Shown here piece after piece: positions 1 through 7,720 of a DNA stretch of 46,455 nucleotides. Every line of letters begins with the position of its first letter. Position 1 is the stretch's first letter. A program made the translations under genes and the position numbers. The stretch comes from Prochlorococcus sp. AG-347-L19 (lineage in GTDB: Bacteria > Cyanobacteriota > Cyanobacteriia > PCC-6307 > Cyanobiaceae). The notes below the pieces were generated by a model. That model saw only the letters and a list, made by a program, of their open reading frames with translations, searched no databases and was not told where the DNA came from. The stretch lies in the NCBI GenBank assembly GCA_003278895.1, contig QCCO01000007.1, positions 1 through 46,455 of the forward strand. Direction: 5' to 3'.

Positions 1-283
1 AATCAGAAACCCAACTTGTGATTTTCGTTGTGCTATAAATATGACCTCCAGATTCTATATTCTTAATGGTTTCAGGATCTGAAAAAACATGCTTGGCAAC
101 ACCTTCTTCGGCTTGATGAATAACAATAACTTCTTTTGGATCAATTAAACTTTTGCCACGATATATAGGAGTAAGTCCTACCGTTTTATGAAATGCATCT
201 ACCTCTGGGCTATCAAACATTTTTACCCATTCCTCAAATGTATTAGAAAGTTTAAAGGTGAAAACAGTAGTTTCAATAGTCAT
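1..283 (-). CDS. DUF3764-like small protein (3' end outside window)
   Basis: The minus-strand frame opens with ATG at 281-283 and stays open to the left edge for 94 codons, so the C-terminus is missing. The protein begins MTIETTVFTFKL and continues with a segment naming a 'FDSPEVDAFHK' stretch, then 'VIHQAEEGVAK' and 'GHIYSTTKITSW'. This resembles the DUF3764 family of small marine picocyanobacterial proteins (ferredoxin-like alpha/beta fold expected), recognised from memory rather than by a search. There is no signal peptide or membrane segment in the visible part. Function is unknown. Confidence 0.7.
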   Translation of the reverse strand, partial: MTIETTVFTFKLSNTFEEWVKMFDSPEVDAFHKTVGLTPIYRGKSLIDPKEVIVIHQAEEGVAKHVFSDPETIKNIESGGHIYSTTKITSWVSD

Positions 284-368
284 AAAAAAAAGCTAATTGC
301 TATTAATTTTAAATCGACTGTCAATAATCAAGAAAAAACTGGTGGATAAGGTGTTTGTCCATTCATTA

Positions 369-641
369 ATGATGTGTCAATTGGTTTACAGATATTCATC
401 AATGCATCTTGCCCGAGCCTTGGACCATAGGGTCCATCTTCCCATCCTTGATTGTGAAGTAAGGATGGATAGAAACCATGGATATATCGAGAGACATGAA
501 TTTATAGATATTTCTCCTATCTTTTTGGCAACGAATCTTGATAAACAAGTTAAAAAAATAGATTTTCTAAAAATTAAGAATTTTAATTTGGTATCGCATG
601 TACCGTTTATACGTTTTTTGGAAGCTATTAATTGGGTATGA
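369..641 (+). CDS. Hypothetical protein, upstream partner of an overlapping pair
   Basis: An open frame of about 90 codons from ATG at 369. The frame also extends upstream to a TTG at 297, and an internal ATG at 396 is possible. The product is basic and His/Arg-rich in its first half, with no recognised domain. The stop TGA overlaps the start of the next ORF as ATGA (638-641), the usual arrangement of translationally coupled genes and the main reason to take it seriously. A competing antisense frame lies over the same bases (386-664) but has a less protein-like composition. I do not recognise the family. Confidence 0.4.
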   Translation: MMCQLVYRYSSMHLARALDHRVHLPILDCEVRMDRNHGYIERHEFIDISPIFLATNLDKQVKKIDFLKIKNFNLVSHVPFIRFLEAINWV

Positions 642-820
642 GTTATTTTGCTGAACCAAACCATATTGAATATGATGCATGGTTCGATGAAAACATCGAC
701 CCAGTGGATCTTGTGAATTACTCAGATGAAAAGGAGTTCAGTGATTCGGTACACTTTAAGTTCCATAAGATGTCCACTAGAAATTTAACGATTGGTTCTT
801 CTGATAATTTTCACTGGTAA
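638..820 (+). CDS. Hypothetical acidic small protein
   Basis: A 60-residue product starting MSYFAEPNHIEYDAWF. The ATG at 638 overlaps the stop of the preceding ORF by four bases (ATGA). The first half is strongly acidic (a run with DENIDPVDLVNYSDEKEF), with no membrane segment and no cysteine. The frame is also open to a TTG at 632, but the ATG coupled to the upstream stop is the better start. Function is unknown; if the pair is real they are probably made together. Confidence 0.5.
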   Translation: MSYFAEPNHIEYDAWFDENIDPVDLVNYSDEKEFSDSVHFKFHKMSTRNLTIGSSDNFHW

Positions 821-856
821 ATAAAAGATTTTTCACTCAATAGATATTTATGAATC

Positions 857-1234
857 TTACGCAGAATATGTTCCGTCACTTTCTCTTTTTGCATTAGCTA
901 ATACAATTTCATCTACAACTTTTTCAATCATGTAAGCACTTTTTTTACCAAAACATTTTTCTTTTTTAATACTCTCAAAATCATTTGGGATTAAATCATT
1001 ATGTTCACAACAGTCGCATTTAATATCAATTTTCTTCCCTCTGAAAACCTCTAAAGCTCTAGAAAAAATCCATTGCTGAACTGAAATACTTTCCCAACTA
1101 TCAAAATTCGACCATTCATCAAAATCCCTATTAAGGGTGCCTTTTAATCCATCAGCCTGATTTACATATACTAAGTATGAATCTTTTCTTGGTTCATCAT
1201 TAATACCAATTGTTTTGACAGAATTTTGATTCAT
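857..1234 (-). CDS. Conserved-looking hypothetical protein, 125 aa
   Basis: A soluble, charged protein with no signal peptide or membrane helix. In the middle it carries a CDCCEHND cluster (around residue 75) and a further Cys about 20 residues on, which could bind metal, but the spacing does not match a zinc finger I know. The ATG start is followed by MNQNSVKTIGIND. The gene is isolated between a plus-strand pair and the DUF985 gene on the same strand about 70 bp upstream. Composition is coding-like. Function is unknown. Confidence 0.6.
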   Translation of the reverse strand: MNQNSVKTIGINDEPRKDSYLVYVNQADGLKGTLNRDFDEWSNFDSWESISVQQWIFSRALEVFRGKKIDIKCDCCEHNDLIPNDFESIKKEKCFGKKSAYMIEKVVDEIVLANAKRESDGTYSA

Positions 1235-1304
1235 TAAATATAGATTGATTGAGTAGCCTTATAAATCTAGAGGATAATTTCAAAAATATAAACAAAAAAA
1301 TGTC

Positions 1305-1772
1305 TTAAATAAGATCATTAATTGCTTTATCCAATCTAGAAGTATGATTTGTATTTCTGAGTAATTCAAAATCTTTAAAATCAAAGCCCGGGCCAACACA
1401 ACAACTCACTAAAGTAAATTCGCCTGTACTTTTTGCAGCTTGCCAATATCCAGATGGGATCATTTCTACTGGATTTTTAGAATCTAAAATTAAATTTCTT
1501 ATTAACTTATTATCATTATCTAGGCACCATAAATTCAGAGGATCGCCCCTTAAATAAATCCAAATTTCATCAGCATTTTTTACTCTGTGCCAAGCACTTT
1601 TTGCATCTCTCTCCAAAAGATAATAAATTCCCGTAATAAAGTTTCTACTTTGGCCATCTTCCCTTATTAGAGAATTCTCACTCCTTACTATCTCTCTAAA
1701 CCATCCACCCTCAGGATGAGGAGATAAATTGAATTGTTTAATTATTTCTATGTTTTTTTTATCAGGATTCAC
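1305..1772 (-). CDS. Cupin superfamily DUF985 protein
   Basis: 155 aa starting at GTG. The hallmarks of the DUF985 cupin family (yeast YML079w-like) appear in order: HPEGGWF near residue 18, a Y-Y-L-L segment near 50, 'EIWIYLRGDPL' near 68-78, 'MIPSGYWQAA' near 105-114, and the C-terminal 'CCVGPGFDFKDFEL' near 125-138. These form a small beta-barrel with a ligand pocket. Family members are structurally characterised but have no firmly assigned substrate. The length is normal for a complete single-domain member. The gene lies alone on the minus strand, with a microprotein upstream. Confidence 0.85.
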   Translation of the reverse strand: MNPDKKNIEIIKQFNLSPHPEGGWFREIVRSENSLIREDGQSRNFITGIYYLLERDAKSAWHRVKNADEIWIYLRGDPLNLWCLDNDNKLIRNLILDSKNPVEMIPSGYWQAAKSTGEFTLVSCCVGPGFDFKDFELLRNTNHTSRLDKAINDLI

Positions 1773-1853
1773 ATCAGAAAAATATATTTTAAATTTCTCT
1801 TATTTTTAAAAGCTAACTGAAAAAAAATCAAAAAAACTATATTTTCTAAAAAA

Positions 1854-1997
1854 TTAAGCACAAATAACTGACAAATCTACAAAATTTTTATTTTCATCTG
1901 CCAGTTCAGTAATAATTCTATTGAGCCATTCAGAGGTCGTTTCACAATAGCCTACATTTAAAATCGTTTTTTGCTTTGCTGTTTCTTCTTTATTCAT
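1854..1997 (-). CDS. Hypothetical microprotein, 47 aa
   Basis: ATG at 1995-1997 to TAA at 1854-1856. The product begins MNKEETAKQKTILNVGY and ends DLSVICA. It is soluble and charged in the first part, with a plausible amphipathic helix (SEWLNRIITELADENKN). It sits about 80 bp upstream of the DUF985 gene on the same strand. Short AT-rich ORFs can occur by chance, but the residue composition and ATG start favour a real gene. No family is recognised. Confidence 0.5.
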   Translation of the reverse strand: MNKEETAKQKTILNVGYCETTSEWLNRIITELADENKNFVDLSVICA

Positions 1998-2179
1998 GGT
2001 TAAAGTATTTTTATATAAATTAGTCTTTAATTAAATCTATGTGAATAAGTCTTAATTACTATCTATTTTAAAAAGTTGTATTTAATACATATTGAAGAAC
2101 TGCTAGTAAACAAATAAAATTAAATCGTTGACAAGAAAATGTATACAAGTAAGAGTAGAAAAAATTTATTATTTAACCT

Positions 2180-2365
2180 ATGAATAACATCAAGATTGAG
2201 GAATTGATGAAAGTAAGGTTCGATGGTATTGCTAATAGAATTGGGCAATTAAGTAAAAGTGAAAGTGAGTCTCTATTACTTGAGCATCTTGAGTGGTTGG
2301 AGGGAGGATGGGAAACTGAAGAAATCTTATTTTTAAAAAAGCCCTACAGAAAATGGTGGTTCTAA
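2180..2365 (+). CDS. Hypothetical small protein, 61 aa
   Basis: ATG start; the product has an acidic central helix (KSESESLLLEHLEWLEGGWE) and a basic, Trp-rich tail (KKPYRKWWF). Leu and Glu are spaced as in an amphipathic helix or short coiled coil. It is convergent with thiD, whose stop lies 18 bp downstream. A TTGACA-like box lies at about 2129, but I see no properly spaced -10 element. No family is recognised. Confidence 0.6.
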   Translation: MNNIKIEELMKVRFDGIANRIGQLSKSESESLLLEHLEWLEGGWETEEILFLKKPYRKWWF

Positions 2366-2383
2366 CTTCACCTCTATAAATAA

Positions 2384-3163
2384 TTAATGATGGCCTAAGG
2401 GACCAGGGCCAGATCCTATTTTATAAGAATTGTCTAAAGATTTCTCAACAAATAATTTCGCTTTTTGTATGGAATCAAATAGATCAAAACCTAAAGCCTT
2501 GTAACCACAAATAGCAGCACTCAAAGTACAGCCGCTACCGTGTGTATTTTTTGTATTTATAAAATTATTAAATAACCACTCTTTTCTACCATTTAAGTCA
2601 AGGAAAAAATCCTTGCCTTTCATATCTTTTAAACCGCCACCTTTTATTAGTACCGCTTTAGCTCCAAGACCAATAATTTTTCTTGCTGAATTTTCGATAT
2701 CTTCTTTACTGCTTATTTCTAAACCAGAAAGTAGATTTGCTTCATAAATATTTGGAGTTACTAAATCAGCAATTGGTAATAAGAGTTTTTTATAAGCATT
2801 AATAGCAGAATCTTCCAGTAATTTAGACCCAGTTCTTGTAACCATTACTGGGTCTATAATTTTGGTTATTTTGTAAGTATTTAATTTTGAAGCAGTATCA
2901 TTAATTATCCTTTCATTTAATAACATTCCGGTTTTTAAGGCATCAATACCAAAATCAGCAAATAAAGTATCTAACTGATTTAATAAAGTATTCTTCTCTA
3001 CTGGTTGAACGCATGTAACCTCTATACTATTTTGTGCGGTAATACATGTAATAACAGAACATCCATGTACTTTTAGGGCCATGAAAGTTCTCAAGTCAGC
3101 CTGTATGCCTGCTCCACCCCCGGAGTCACTACCGCCTATTGAAAGTGCAATTTTAGAATACAT
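2384..3163 (-). CDS. thiD: Hydroxymethylpyrimidine/phosphomethylpyrimidine kinase
   Basis: 259 aa. ThiD phosphorylates HMP to HMP-P and HMP-PP, the pyrimidine half of thiamin. Ribokinase-fold signatures are clear: 'SIGGSDSGGGAGIQADL' at the N-terminus (residues 8-24), 'TPNIYEANLLSG' at 136-147, and the anion-hole/catalytic segment 'NTHGSGCTLSAAI' at 206-218 with the active-site Cys at about 212. Length matches E. coli and Bacillus ThiD. It lies 49 bp downstream of tenA on the same strand, so the pair probably forms one transcript for recovery and phosphorylation of pyrimidine precursor. No TPP riboswitch was recognised upstream. Confidence 0.95.
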   Translation of the reverse strand: MYSKIALSIGGSDSGGGAGIQADLRTFMALKVHGCSVITCITAQNSIEVTCVQPVEKNTLLNQLDTLFADFGIDALKTGMLLNERIINDTASKLNTYKITKIIDPVMVTRTGSKLLEDSAINAYKKLLLPIADLVTPNIYEANLLSGLEISSKEDIENSARKIIGLGAKAVLIKGGGLKDMKGKDFFLDLNGRKEWLFNNFINTKNTHGSGCTLSAAICGYKALGFDLFDSIQKAKLFVEKSLDNSYKIGSGPGPLGHH

Positions 3164-3212
3164 AATTTATTAACTCGTTTTTCAAAGTACTATAAATAAA
3201 TTTTAATTTAAA

Positions 3213-3836
3213 TCAGAAATCTGAATATGCATTAAAAAAATCTAACTCCAATTCCATAGCTCTCCTGTATAAATATTTGGCCTGATTAATATCATATGTT
3301 TCTTTATTAGTCTCAATAAGATTTTCAAGTGAATCTGCTAGCTTTTGAAAGCTCTCATCAGAATAAGTAATTATCCATTCTTTATATTTAATGTCAAAAT
3401 CCTCTTTATACAAACTTTTTCCTATCCAAGAATAAAGTCGCATACATGGAGTCATTGCAAACATTATTTCAACGGATCTAAGTCTTTTGGAAGTATCGTC
3501 AAGAAAATCTGTATAATTTTTCGTTGCTTTTTTTATAAAGTTATTAGACAAATCAATATCCCATTCTTTTGCATACGTTTCATGAAGTATTAACTCCTCT
3601 GAAACGCCCATTAACAGTTCACTTAACTTCCTTATTGAGTACTTATCTTTTGATTTGGAAACAGCAAGACCATAAGCCTTAGCAAAAGTCTCTAAAAAGA
3701 AATAATCTTGAGCTAAATATTCTTGAAATATATTTTTAGGGAGACTTCCATTCTTTAAACCTTGAACAAATTTTGTATTTAAACTCAGTAAAGCAATCTC
3801 ATAATTATCCTCCCAAAGTTTTTTTGTTATTTTCAT
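3213..3836 (-). CDS. tenA: TenA-type aminopyrimidine aminohydrolase / thiaminase II
   Basis: 207 aa, all-helical TenA fold. Residues matching the characterised Bacillus TenA site are visible with the right spacing: Asp44 (in AQDYFF), Tyr108, Cys131 and Tyr135 (in TPCMRLY), and Glu197 with Phe200 near the C-terminus. The catalytic Cys being present places it with the Cys-containing TenA class, which hydrolyses aminomethyl-HMP to HMP to salvage degraded thiamin. ThiD follows immediately and would phosphorylate the product. It starts at ATG, and about 85 AT-rich bases separate it from the divergent photolyase gene, so a shared promoter region is likely. Confidence 0.92.
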   Translation of the reverse strand: MKITKKLWEDNYEIALLSLNTKFVQGLKNGSLPKNIFQEYLAQDYFFLETFAKAYGLAVSKSKDKYSIRKLSELLMGVSEELILHETYAKEWDIDLSNNFIKKATKNYTDFLDDTSKRLRSVEIMFAMTPCMRLYSWIGKSLYKEDFDIKYKEWIITYSDESFQKLADSLENLIETNKETYDINQAKYLYRRAMELELDFFNAYSDF

Positions 3837-3922
3837 TTTTTTGATTTTTAGTTATTTTAAAATTTATTATATTTTTTACCTACAAACTTAATCTTATTTT
3901 TCTAGGATTAAAAGAAAAAATT

Positions 3923-5419
3923 ATGAAAGAAATAAATATCTTATGGTTTAAGAAAGATTTAAGAATTTTTGATAACGAAGCTCTCTATGAGGCTATCAAA
4001 GATAGTGATATTTTACCTATTTATATTATTGAGTTAGATATTTGGAGCCAAAATACTCATTCAGATAGACAATGGCAATTTTGCAAAGAAAGTTTAATAG
4101 ATTTAAGAAATGCACTTGCTGAGATTGGACAACCATTAATTATTAGGACTGGCAATGTTATTAATATTTTTGATGAAATTAGTTCAAAATTTAAAATTAA
4201 AGGTTTATATAGCCATCAAGAAACCGGAGATTGGCTTACTTATAAAAGAGATCAAAAAGTAAGAGAATGGGTTTTAAGCAAAAATATTATTTGGAAGGAA
4301 TTTCTACAATTTTCAGTTTTTAGAGGAAATTTAGATAGGAATAATTGGTCTAAAAAGTGGCAAGAAAATTCCGAAAAAAACTTACTTAAAGCTCCATTAA
4401 GAATTAATTCTATTAACTTTAATATTGGAGTAATACCCTCAGACGAAATTTTTACCTTTAAAAAAGAAACTTGTCCAGGAAGACTGCAAGGTGGAAGAAC
4501 GAAAGGTTTAGAGAGAATGCAATACTTCTTTAGTAATAAATTAGATTCTTATTCAAAAGATATATCTAGCCCAGAAAAATCATTTGATAGTTGTACAAGA
4601 CTATCCCCATATATTTGTTGGGGATGCATTTCGTTAAAAGAAATTTTTAAAAAGGCAAATATATCAAAAAACAATAATTCCAGGATGTTAAAAAGCAGAT
4701 TAACTTGGCATTGTCATTTTATTCAGAAACTTGAAAGTGAACCAGAACTAGAGTTTAGGGAATACCATCCTTTTTTTAAAAATATTAGAGAAAAAAACAA
4801 TCAATTACTACATTTATGGAGTTCAGGTAATACTGGCTTTCCTTTTATAGATGCATGTATGCGCTCATTAAATTTCAATGGATGGATAAACTTCAGGATG
4901 CGAGCTATGTTGATGTCTTTTGCTAGCTATAATTTATGGCTACCATGGCAAGATTCAGGTTCCGAATTAGCAAATAAATTTGTAGATTATGAGCCTGGAA
5001 TACATTGGAACCAATGCCAAATGCAATCTGGAACTACATCTATAAATACCAATAGAATTTATAATCCTATTAAGCAGGGAAAAGATCATGATCCTCAAGG
5101 AAAATTTATAAAAAAATGGATACCAGAATTAAAGGATTTATCACTTAATTTCATTCATGAACCATGGCTATTATCTAGATTTAATAAAGAAGAATATGAA
5201 CAAATTAATTATATTAGACCAATAATTGAGATACAAAAGAGCACTAAAACTGCAAAGAAGAAAATTCAGGAAATCACTAAAAAGGATGGATATTGGGATA
5301 TTTCAAAAGAAATTTATTTAAAACATGGTTCTAGAAAAAGGCCTAGAAAAAATATAAATAAAAAAAAAGTTATTTTTAAGGAAAAGGAAATACAATACGA
5401 ATTGAAATTAGATTTCTAA
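3923..5419 (+). CDS. Deoxyribodipyrimidine photolyase / cryptochrome family protein
   Basis: 498 aa. An N-terminal Rossmann-like antenna domain (starts 'ILWFKKDLRIFDNEAL', residues 6-21) is followed by the all-helical FAD domain. Conserved FAD-domain segments include 'GGRTKGLERM' (190-199), 'TRLSPYICWGCIS' (225-237), 'GNTGFPFIDACMR' (302-314), 'DYEPGIHWNQCQMQSG' (355-370) and 'RIYNPIKQGKDHDPQG' (378-393). The family either repairs UV pyrimidine dimers with blue light or acts as a light sensor; sequence alone does not decide between them. It is divergent from tenA. The C-terminal 60 residues are Lys-rich and may touch DNA. A repair role suits a surface-dwelling phototroph (inference). Confidence 0.9.
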   Translation: MKEINILWFKKDLRIFDNEALYEAIKDSDILPIYIIELDIWSQNTHSDRQWQFCKESLIDLRNALAEIGQPLIIRTGNVINIFDEISSKFKIKGLYSHQETGDWLTYKRDQKVREWVLSKNIIWKEFLQFSVFRGNLDRNNWSKKWQENSEKNLLKAPLRINSINFNIGVIPSDEIFTFKKETCPGRLQGGRTKGLERMQYFFSNKLDSYSKDISSPEKSFDSCTRLSPYICWGCISLKEIFKKANISKNNNSRMLKSRLTWHCHFIQKLESEPELEFREYHPFFKNIREKNNQLLHLWSSGNTGFPFIDACMRSLNFNGWINFRMRAMLMSFASYNLWLPWQDSGSELANKFVDYEPGIHWNQCQMQSGTTSINTNRIYNPIKQGKDHDPQGKFIKKWIPELKDLSLNFIHEPWLLSRFNKEEYEQINYIRPIIEIQKSTKTAKKKIQEITKKDGYWDISKEIYLKHGSRKRPRKNINKKKVIFKEKEIQYELKLDF

Positions 5420-5545
5420 ATTTACTGTCAGAAAGTTCCAGAATCCTTTTACTACATAGGAAAGTTTTTTAAATTTTGAAATTCCAAATTTAAATCCACG
5501 ATGAAGTAATGCAAGCTTTAATGTATTTATTAGATTTTATTAATT

Positions 5546-5719
5546 ATGTCTGAAAGATTTGAATGGGACGATACCAATAGTTCAGGTATATGGTGGAGTA
5601 CTAATGTAAGTATTAGAGACGAATGCATTTTGCTTAAAGAAGATACTCAATGCGAAGATTCTGATATAGTCGAACTTCTTAGGAGTATTGCAAAAAATAT
5701 TGAAGATAATGGGCTTTAA
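5546..5719 (+). CDS. Hypothetical acidic small protein, 57 aa
   Basis: ATG at 5546 to TAA at 5717-5719. The product starts MSERFEWDDTNSSGIWWS and has an acidic C-terminal half with a likely helix (DIVELLRSIAKNIEDNG). There is no membrane segment. It follows the photolyase gene by 126 bp on the same strand and is convergent with the proline iminopeptidase gene 22 bp away. The composition is far from random translation of AT-rich DNA. Function is unknown. Confidence 0.6.
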   Translation: MSERFEWDDTNSSGIWWSTNVSIRDECILLKEDTQCEDSDIVELLRSIAKNIEDNGL

Positions 5720-5741
5720 TTTTAAAGTAATATTCTCTCTT

Positions 5742-6692
5742 TTAGAGATTTTGAATTCCTTTTACAGCTTTTATTAATTCGATACTAATACCTTTTTCAC
5801 TCATTGAATGACCAGCATCATTAACAATAATTAATTCAGAATTCCTTAATTTCTTATTTAGATCCCAAGCACTCCTAACAGGACATACTACGTCGTACCT
5901 TCCTTGAATTATTTTTGTTGGAATAGATTCTATTATTTTTGTATTTTTCAAAATAAAATTATCTTCTAAGAAAATATTATTAACAAAATAATGGCATTCG
6001 ATCCTTGCAAATGCATCTGAAAAAGAATTAACTTGGGATTTATCAAAATCGAATTTTTTATTTATTAAATGACTAGTTGAGAGTTCCCATTTTGTCCAAG
6101 CTGCTGCTGCTTTTGATCTAAGATTTGCATCTGATGATGTTAGATATTTATAAAAAGAACTTATCAAATCATTTCTTTCTTCTTTTGGTATTACAGAAAT
6201 ATATTCTTCAAATTCATCAGGAAATATCTCACTTGCGCCATATTGATAGAACCACAATAATTCAAACTTTCTACATAAAAATATACCTCGCAAAGTTAAG
6301 CTCCTAACTCTTGAGGGATTTTTTATTGCATATATAAGTGAAAGTGTTGAGCCCCAAGATCCACCAAACAAATGCCAACTATGTATTTTTAATAGAATCC
6401 TTAATTTTTCAATATCATCAACTAAATGATTAGTCGTATTTTCTTTTAATTCTGAGAAAGGAGTTGAAGAACCGCAACCTCTTTGGTCAAATTGGATAAT
6501 ATCGAATTTATCTGGATCAAAGTATCTTCTATATCTTGGTTGACTTCCTCCGCCTGGACCTCCATGAATAACTAGTATTTTTTTACCATTTGGATTGCCA
6601 GATCTTTCCCAATAAATTGTATGAATATCACTTACTTGTAAAAAACCTTTTTCACGTACCTCAATCTTCGGAAACAAAACTTGATCTTTCAT
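5742..6692 (-). CDS. pip: Proline iminopeptidase (alpha/beta hydrolase, S33)
   Basis: 316 aa, the typical length of bacterial proline iminopeptidases, which remove N-terminal proline from peptides in the cytoplasm. Visible motifs: the oxyanion-region HGGPGGG (43-49), 'FDQRGCGSS' (68-76), and the nucleophile elbow GGSWGS with Ser112. The acid Asp267 lies in GRYDVVCP and the catalytic His295 in DAGHSMSE. The cap domain holds the Trp/Glu-rich stretch 'AAWTKWE' (197-203) found in S33 members. It stands alone on the minus strand, convergent with the 57-aa gene. A bidirectional terminator-like hairpin lies upstream at about 6769-6790. Confidence 0.93.
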   Translation of the reverse strand: MKDQVLFPKIEVREKGFLQVSDIHTIYWERSGNPNGKKILVIHGGPGGGSQPRYRRYFDPDKFDIIQFDQRGCGSSTPFSELKENTTNHLVDDIEKLRILLKIHSWHLFGGSWGSTLSLIYAIKNPSRVRSLTLRGIFLCRKFELLWFYQYGASEIFPDEFEEYISVIPKEERNDLISSFYKYLTSSDANLRSKAAAAWTKWELSTSHLINKKFDFDKSQVNSFSDAFARIECHYFVNNIFLEDNFILKNTKIIESIPTKIIQGRYDVVCPVRSAWDLNKKLRNSELIIVNDAGHSMSEKGISIELIKAVKGIQNL

Positions 6693-6763
6693 TATGAAAT
6701 ATTTTTAAACACTTAATAAATCTATATTATCCAAAAAGAAGTCTAGTTTAGAAGTTATTTGAT

Positions 6764-6793
6764 AAAAAAAGGACTGGTGGTACAGTCCTTTTT
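6764..6793. terminator. Bidirectional terminator-like hairpin
   Basis: Arms AAGGACTG (6769-6776) and CAGTCCTT (6783-6790) enclose the loop GTGGTA, with an A-run before and a T-run after, so it could end transcripts from either strand. The nearby protein gene (pip) starts, rather than ends, on this side. The hairpin therefore probably ends an RNA coming from the right on the minus strand or a very short plus-strand RNA. Confidence 0.7.
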
Positions 6794-7089
6794 GATATTT
6801 GATTTCCTTCTAACAGGATATAAAAGTACATATTTTAAAGTCTATTTACTCATAAACCTAGAATACGTGAATTCGGGGATTGCTCTCGATAATTTCAGTC
6901 CCTGTTGTCGCTAGTAATTATAAAGCGAAGTCTTATCAGACTAATTGATTGAACTTTAATTTTCGAATAATCCCATTCTCAGGAATACGCTTCCTATATT
7001 TTGGAATTTGCTAAATTTCAGGCGGACTATCAATCATTTAGATTGCCTCCGAACTCAACACTTAATAAATTACTCCTTTTTATATTTTC
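6794..7089. ncRNA. Possible structured non-coding RNA region (strand undecided)
   Basis: About 300 bases with no credible ORF, flanked by terminator-like hairpins at 6764-6793 and 7090-7122. Several local hairpins are visible and would form on either strand: AGTCT/AGACT around a four-base loop near 6930-6944, CGCT/AGCG near 6909-6925, GGAA/TTCC near 6979-6992, and an ATCAATC/GATTG stem near 7028-7046 extended by GC-rich flanks. I could not match it to tmRNA, 6S RNA, RNase P RNA or SRP RNA. Either the minus strand (ending at about 6764) or the plus strand (ending at about 7122) could carry it. Confidence 0.4.
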
Positions 7090-7122
7090 AGTAAATCCGT
7101 AAATATGCTGATTTACTTTTTT
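7090..7122 (+). terminator. Rho-independent terminator-like hairpin
   Basis: Arms AGTAAATC (7090-7097) and GATTTACT (7110-7117) are perfect complements, followed by a six-base T-run on the plus strand. No plus-strand protein gene precedes it, which suggests that a non-coding plus-strand transcript ends here. A second, weaker hairpin with a T-rich tail (AGGAT 7136-7140 / ATCCT 7148-7152) follows. Confidence 0.55.
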
Positions 7123-7159
7123 CTTAATTTGTAAGAGGATTTAAATGATCCTTTGTTTT

Positions 7160-7541
7160 TTATAGATAATTATAAAAATTAAAGTATGTAATCCTTAATA
7201 ATTCAGATTCATAGAGCAAAAGAGATTCAATTATTCTTTTATCACTATCAGGAATTTTATAATCTTCCAATTTTTACTGAACAAATTTTACACACTCATC
7301 AATAGAAGGATTCTTATCCCGGCACTTACGCCACTCTCAAATCCAATCTGCCAAAGCAAAAGTTATTTTTGTATTAAGCACTTACCAATTAGGGTAATTA
7401 AAATCCCGGTAAATAGGTTATCCATAAAATTTCCCTTCTTTTATACCTTTAGCATATTTTTTCAATAATCTTTTTAGAAGAAGCTATTGAGTGAATTAAA
7501 TCTCCTAAATATTGGCTCCATCGTAATTGATATAATGATTT
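7160..7541 (-). pseudogene. Decayed hypothetical gene (in-frame stops plus one frameshift)
   Basis: Translating the minus strand gives a clearly protein-like string interrupted by stops. It starts as LYQLRWSQYLGDLIHSI, shifts frame once in an A-run, and continues through YAKGIKEGKFYG-stop-PIYRDFNYPNW-stop. It goes on to ADWI-stop-EWRKCRDKNPSIDE, then Q-stop-KLEDYKIPDSDKR and ESLLLYESELL, ending at the TAA at 7160-7162. Four stops fall inside one otherwise continuous frame (the TGA is at 7337-7339), so the gene is broken, not frame-recoded. The ancestor was a soluble, Trp-rich protein of roughly 120-130 residues; its function is unknown. Intact relatives probably exist in other Prochlorococcus (recollection, not a search). 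Confidence 0.7.
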
Positions 7542-7595
7542 AAATTATTTATTATTTGATATAAGAATTTAATAAATAGATTATTTATATTCATT

Positions 7596-7691
7596 ATGGA
7601 TTTCATTAAAAAGAACAAGATCTTGACACTAATGGCGGTAATTGCAGTTTTATCATTTGTATTAGAAAAAGTAGGCATAATACACCCTTAA
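7596..7691 (+). CDS. Single-helix membrane microprotein, 31 aa
   Basis: ATG at 7596 to TAA at 7689. A basic start (MDFIKKNKI) is followed by one hydrophobic helix (LTLMAVIAVLSFVLEKVGII) and a short tail. The Lys-rich end before the helix predicts an N-in orientation. Its size resembles photosystem small subunits, but it does not match one that I know. Function is unknown. Confidence 0.55.
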   Translation: MDFIKKNKILTLMAVIAVLSFVLEKVGIIHP

Positions 7692-7720
7692 ATTAATTAA
7701 GTTTATTTGATAAATACTTC

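Noticed and set aside
386..664. Antisense ORF of 92 codons over the first hypothetical pair
   Set aside because: It overlaps two plus-strand ORFs that show ATGA coupling, and its composition (scattered Cys/Trp/Ser, no helix pattern) looks like a shadow frame.
6794..7089. Considered as tmRNA, 6S RNA, RNase P RNA or SRP RNA
   Set aside because: None of the signature segments that I know for these RNAs (for example GAGGAAAGTCC of RNase P or GGTTCGA-type tmRNA ends) could be found on either strand.
7160..7541. TGA in the decayed gene as possible selenocysteine, or a programmed frameshift
   Set aside because: There are also three TAA stops in the same frame and an additional frameshift; no selenocysteine insertion structure is visible, so decay is the simpler explanation.
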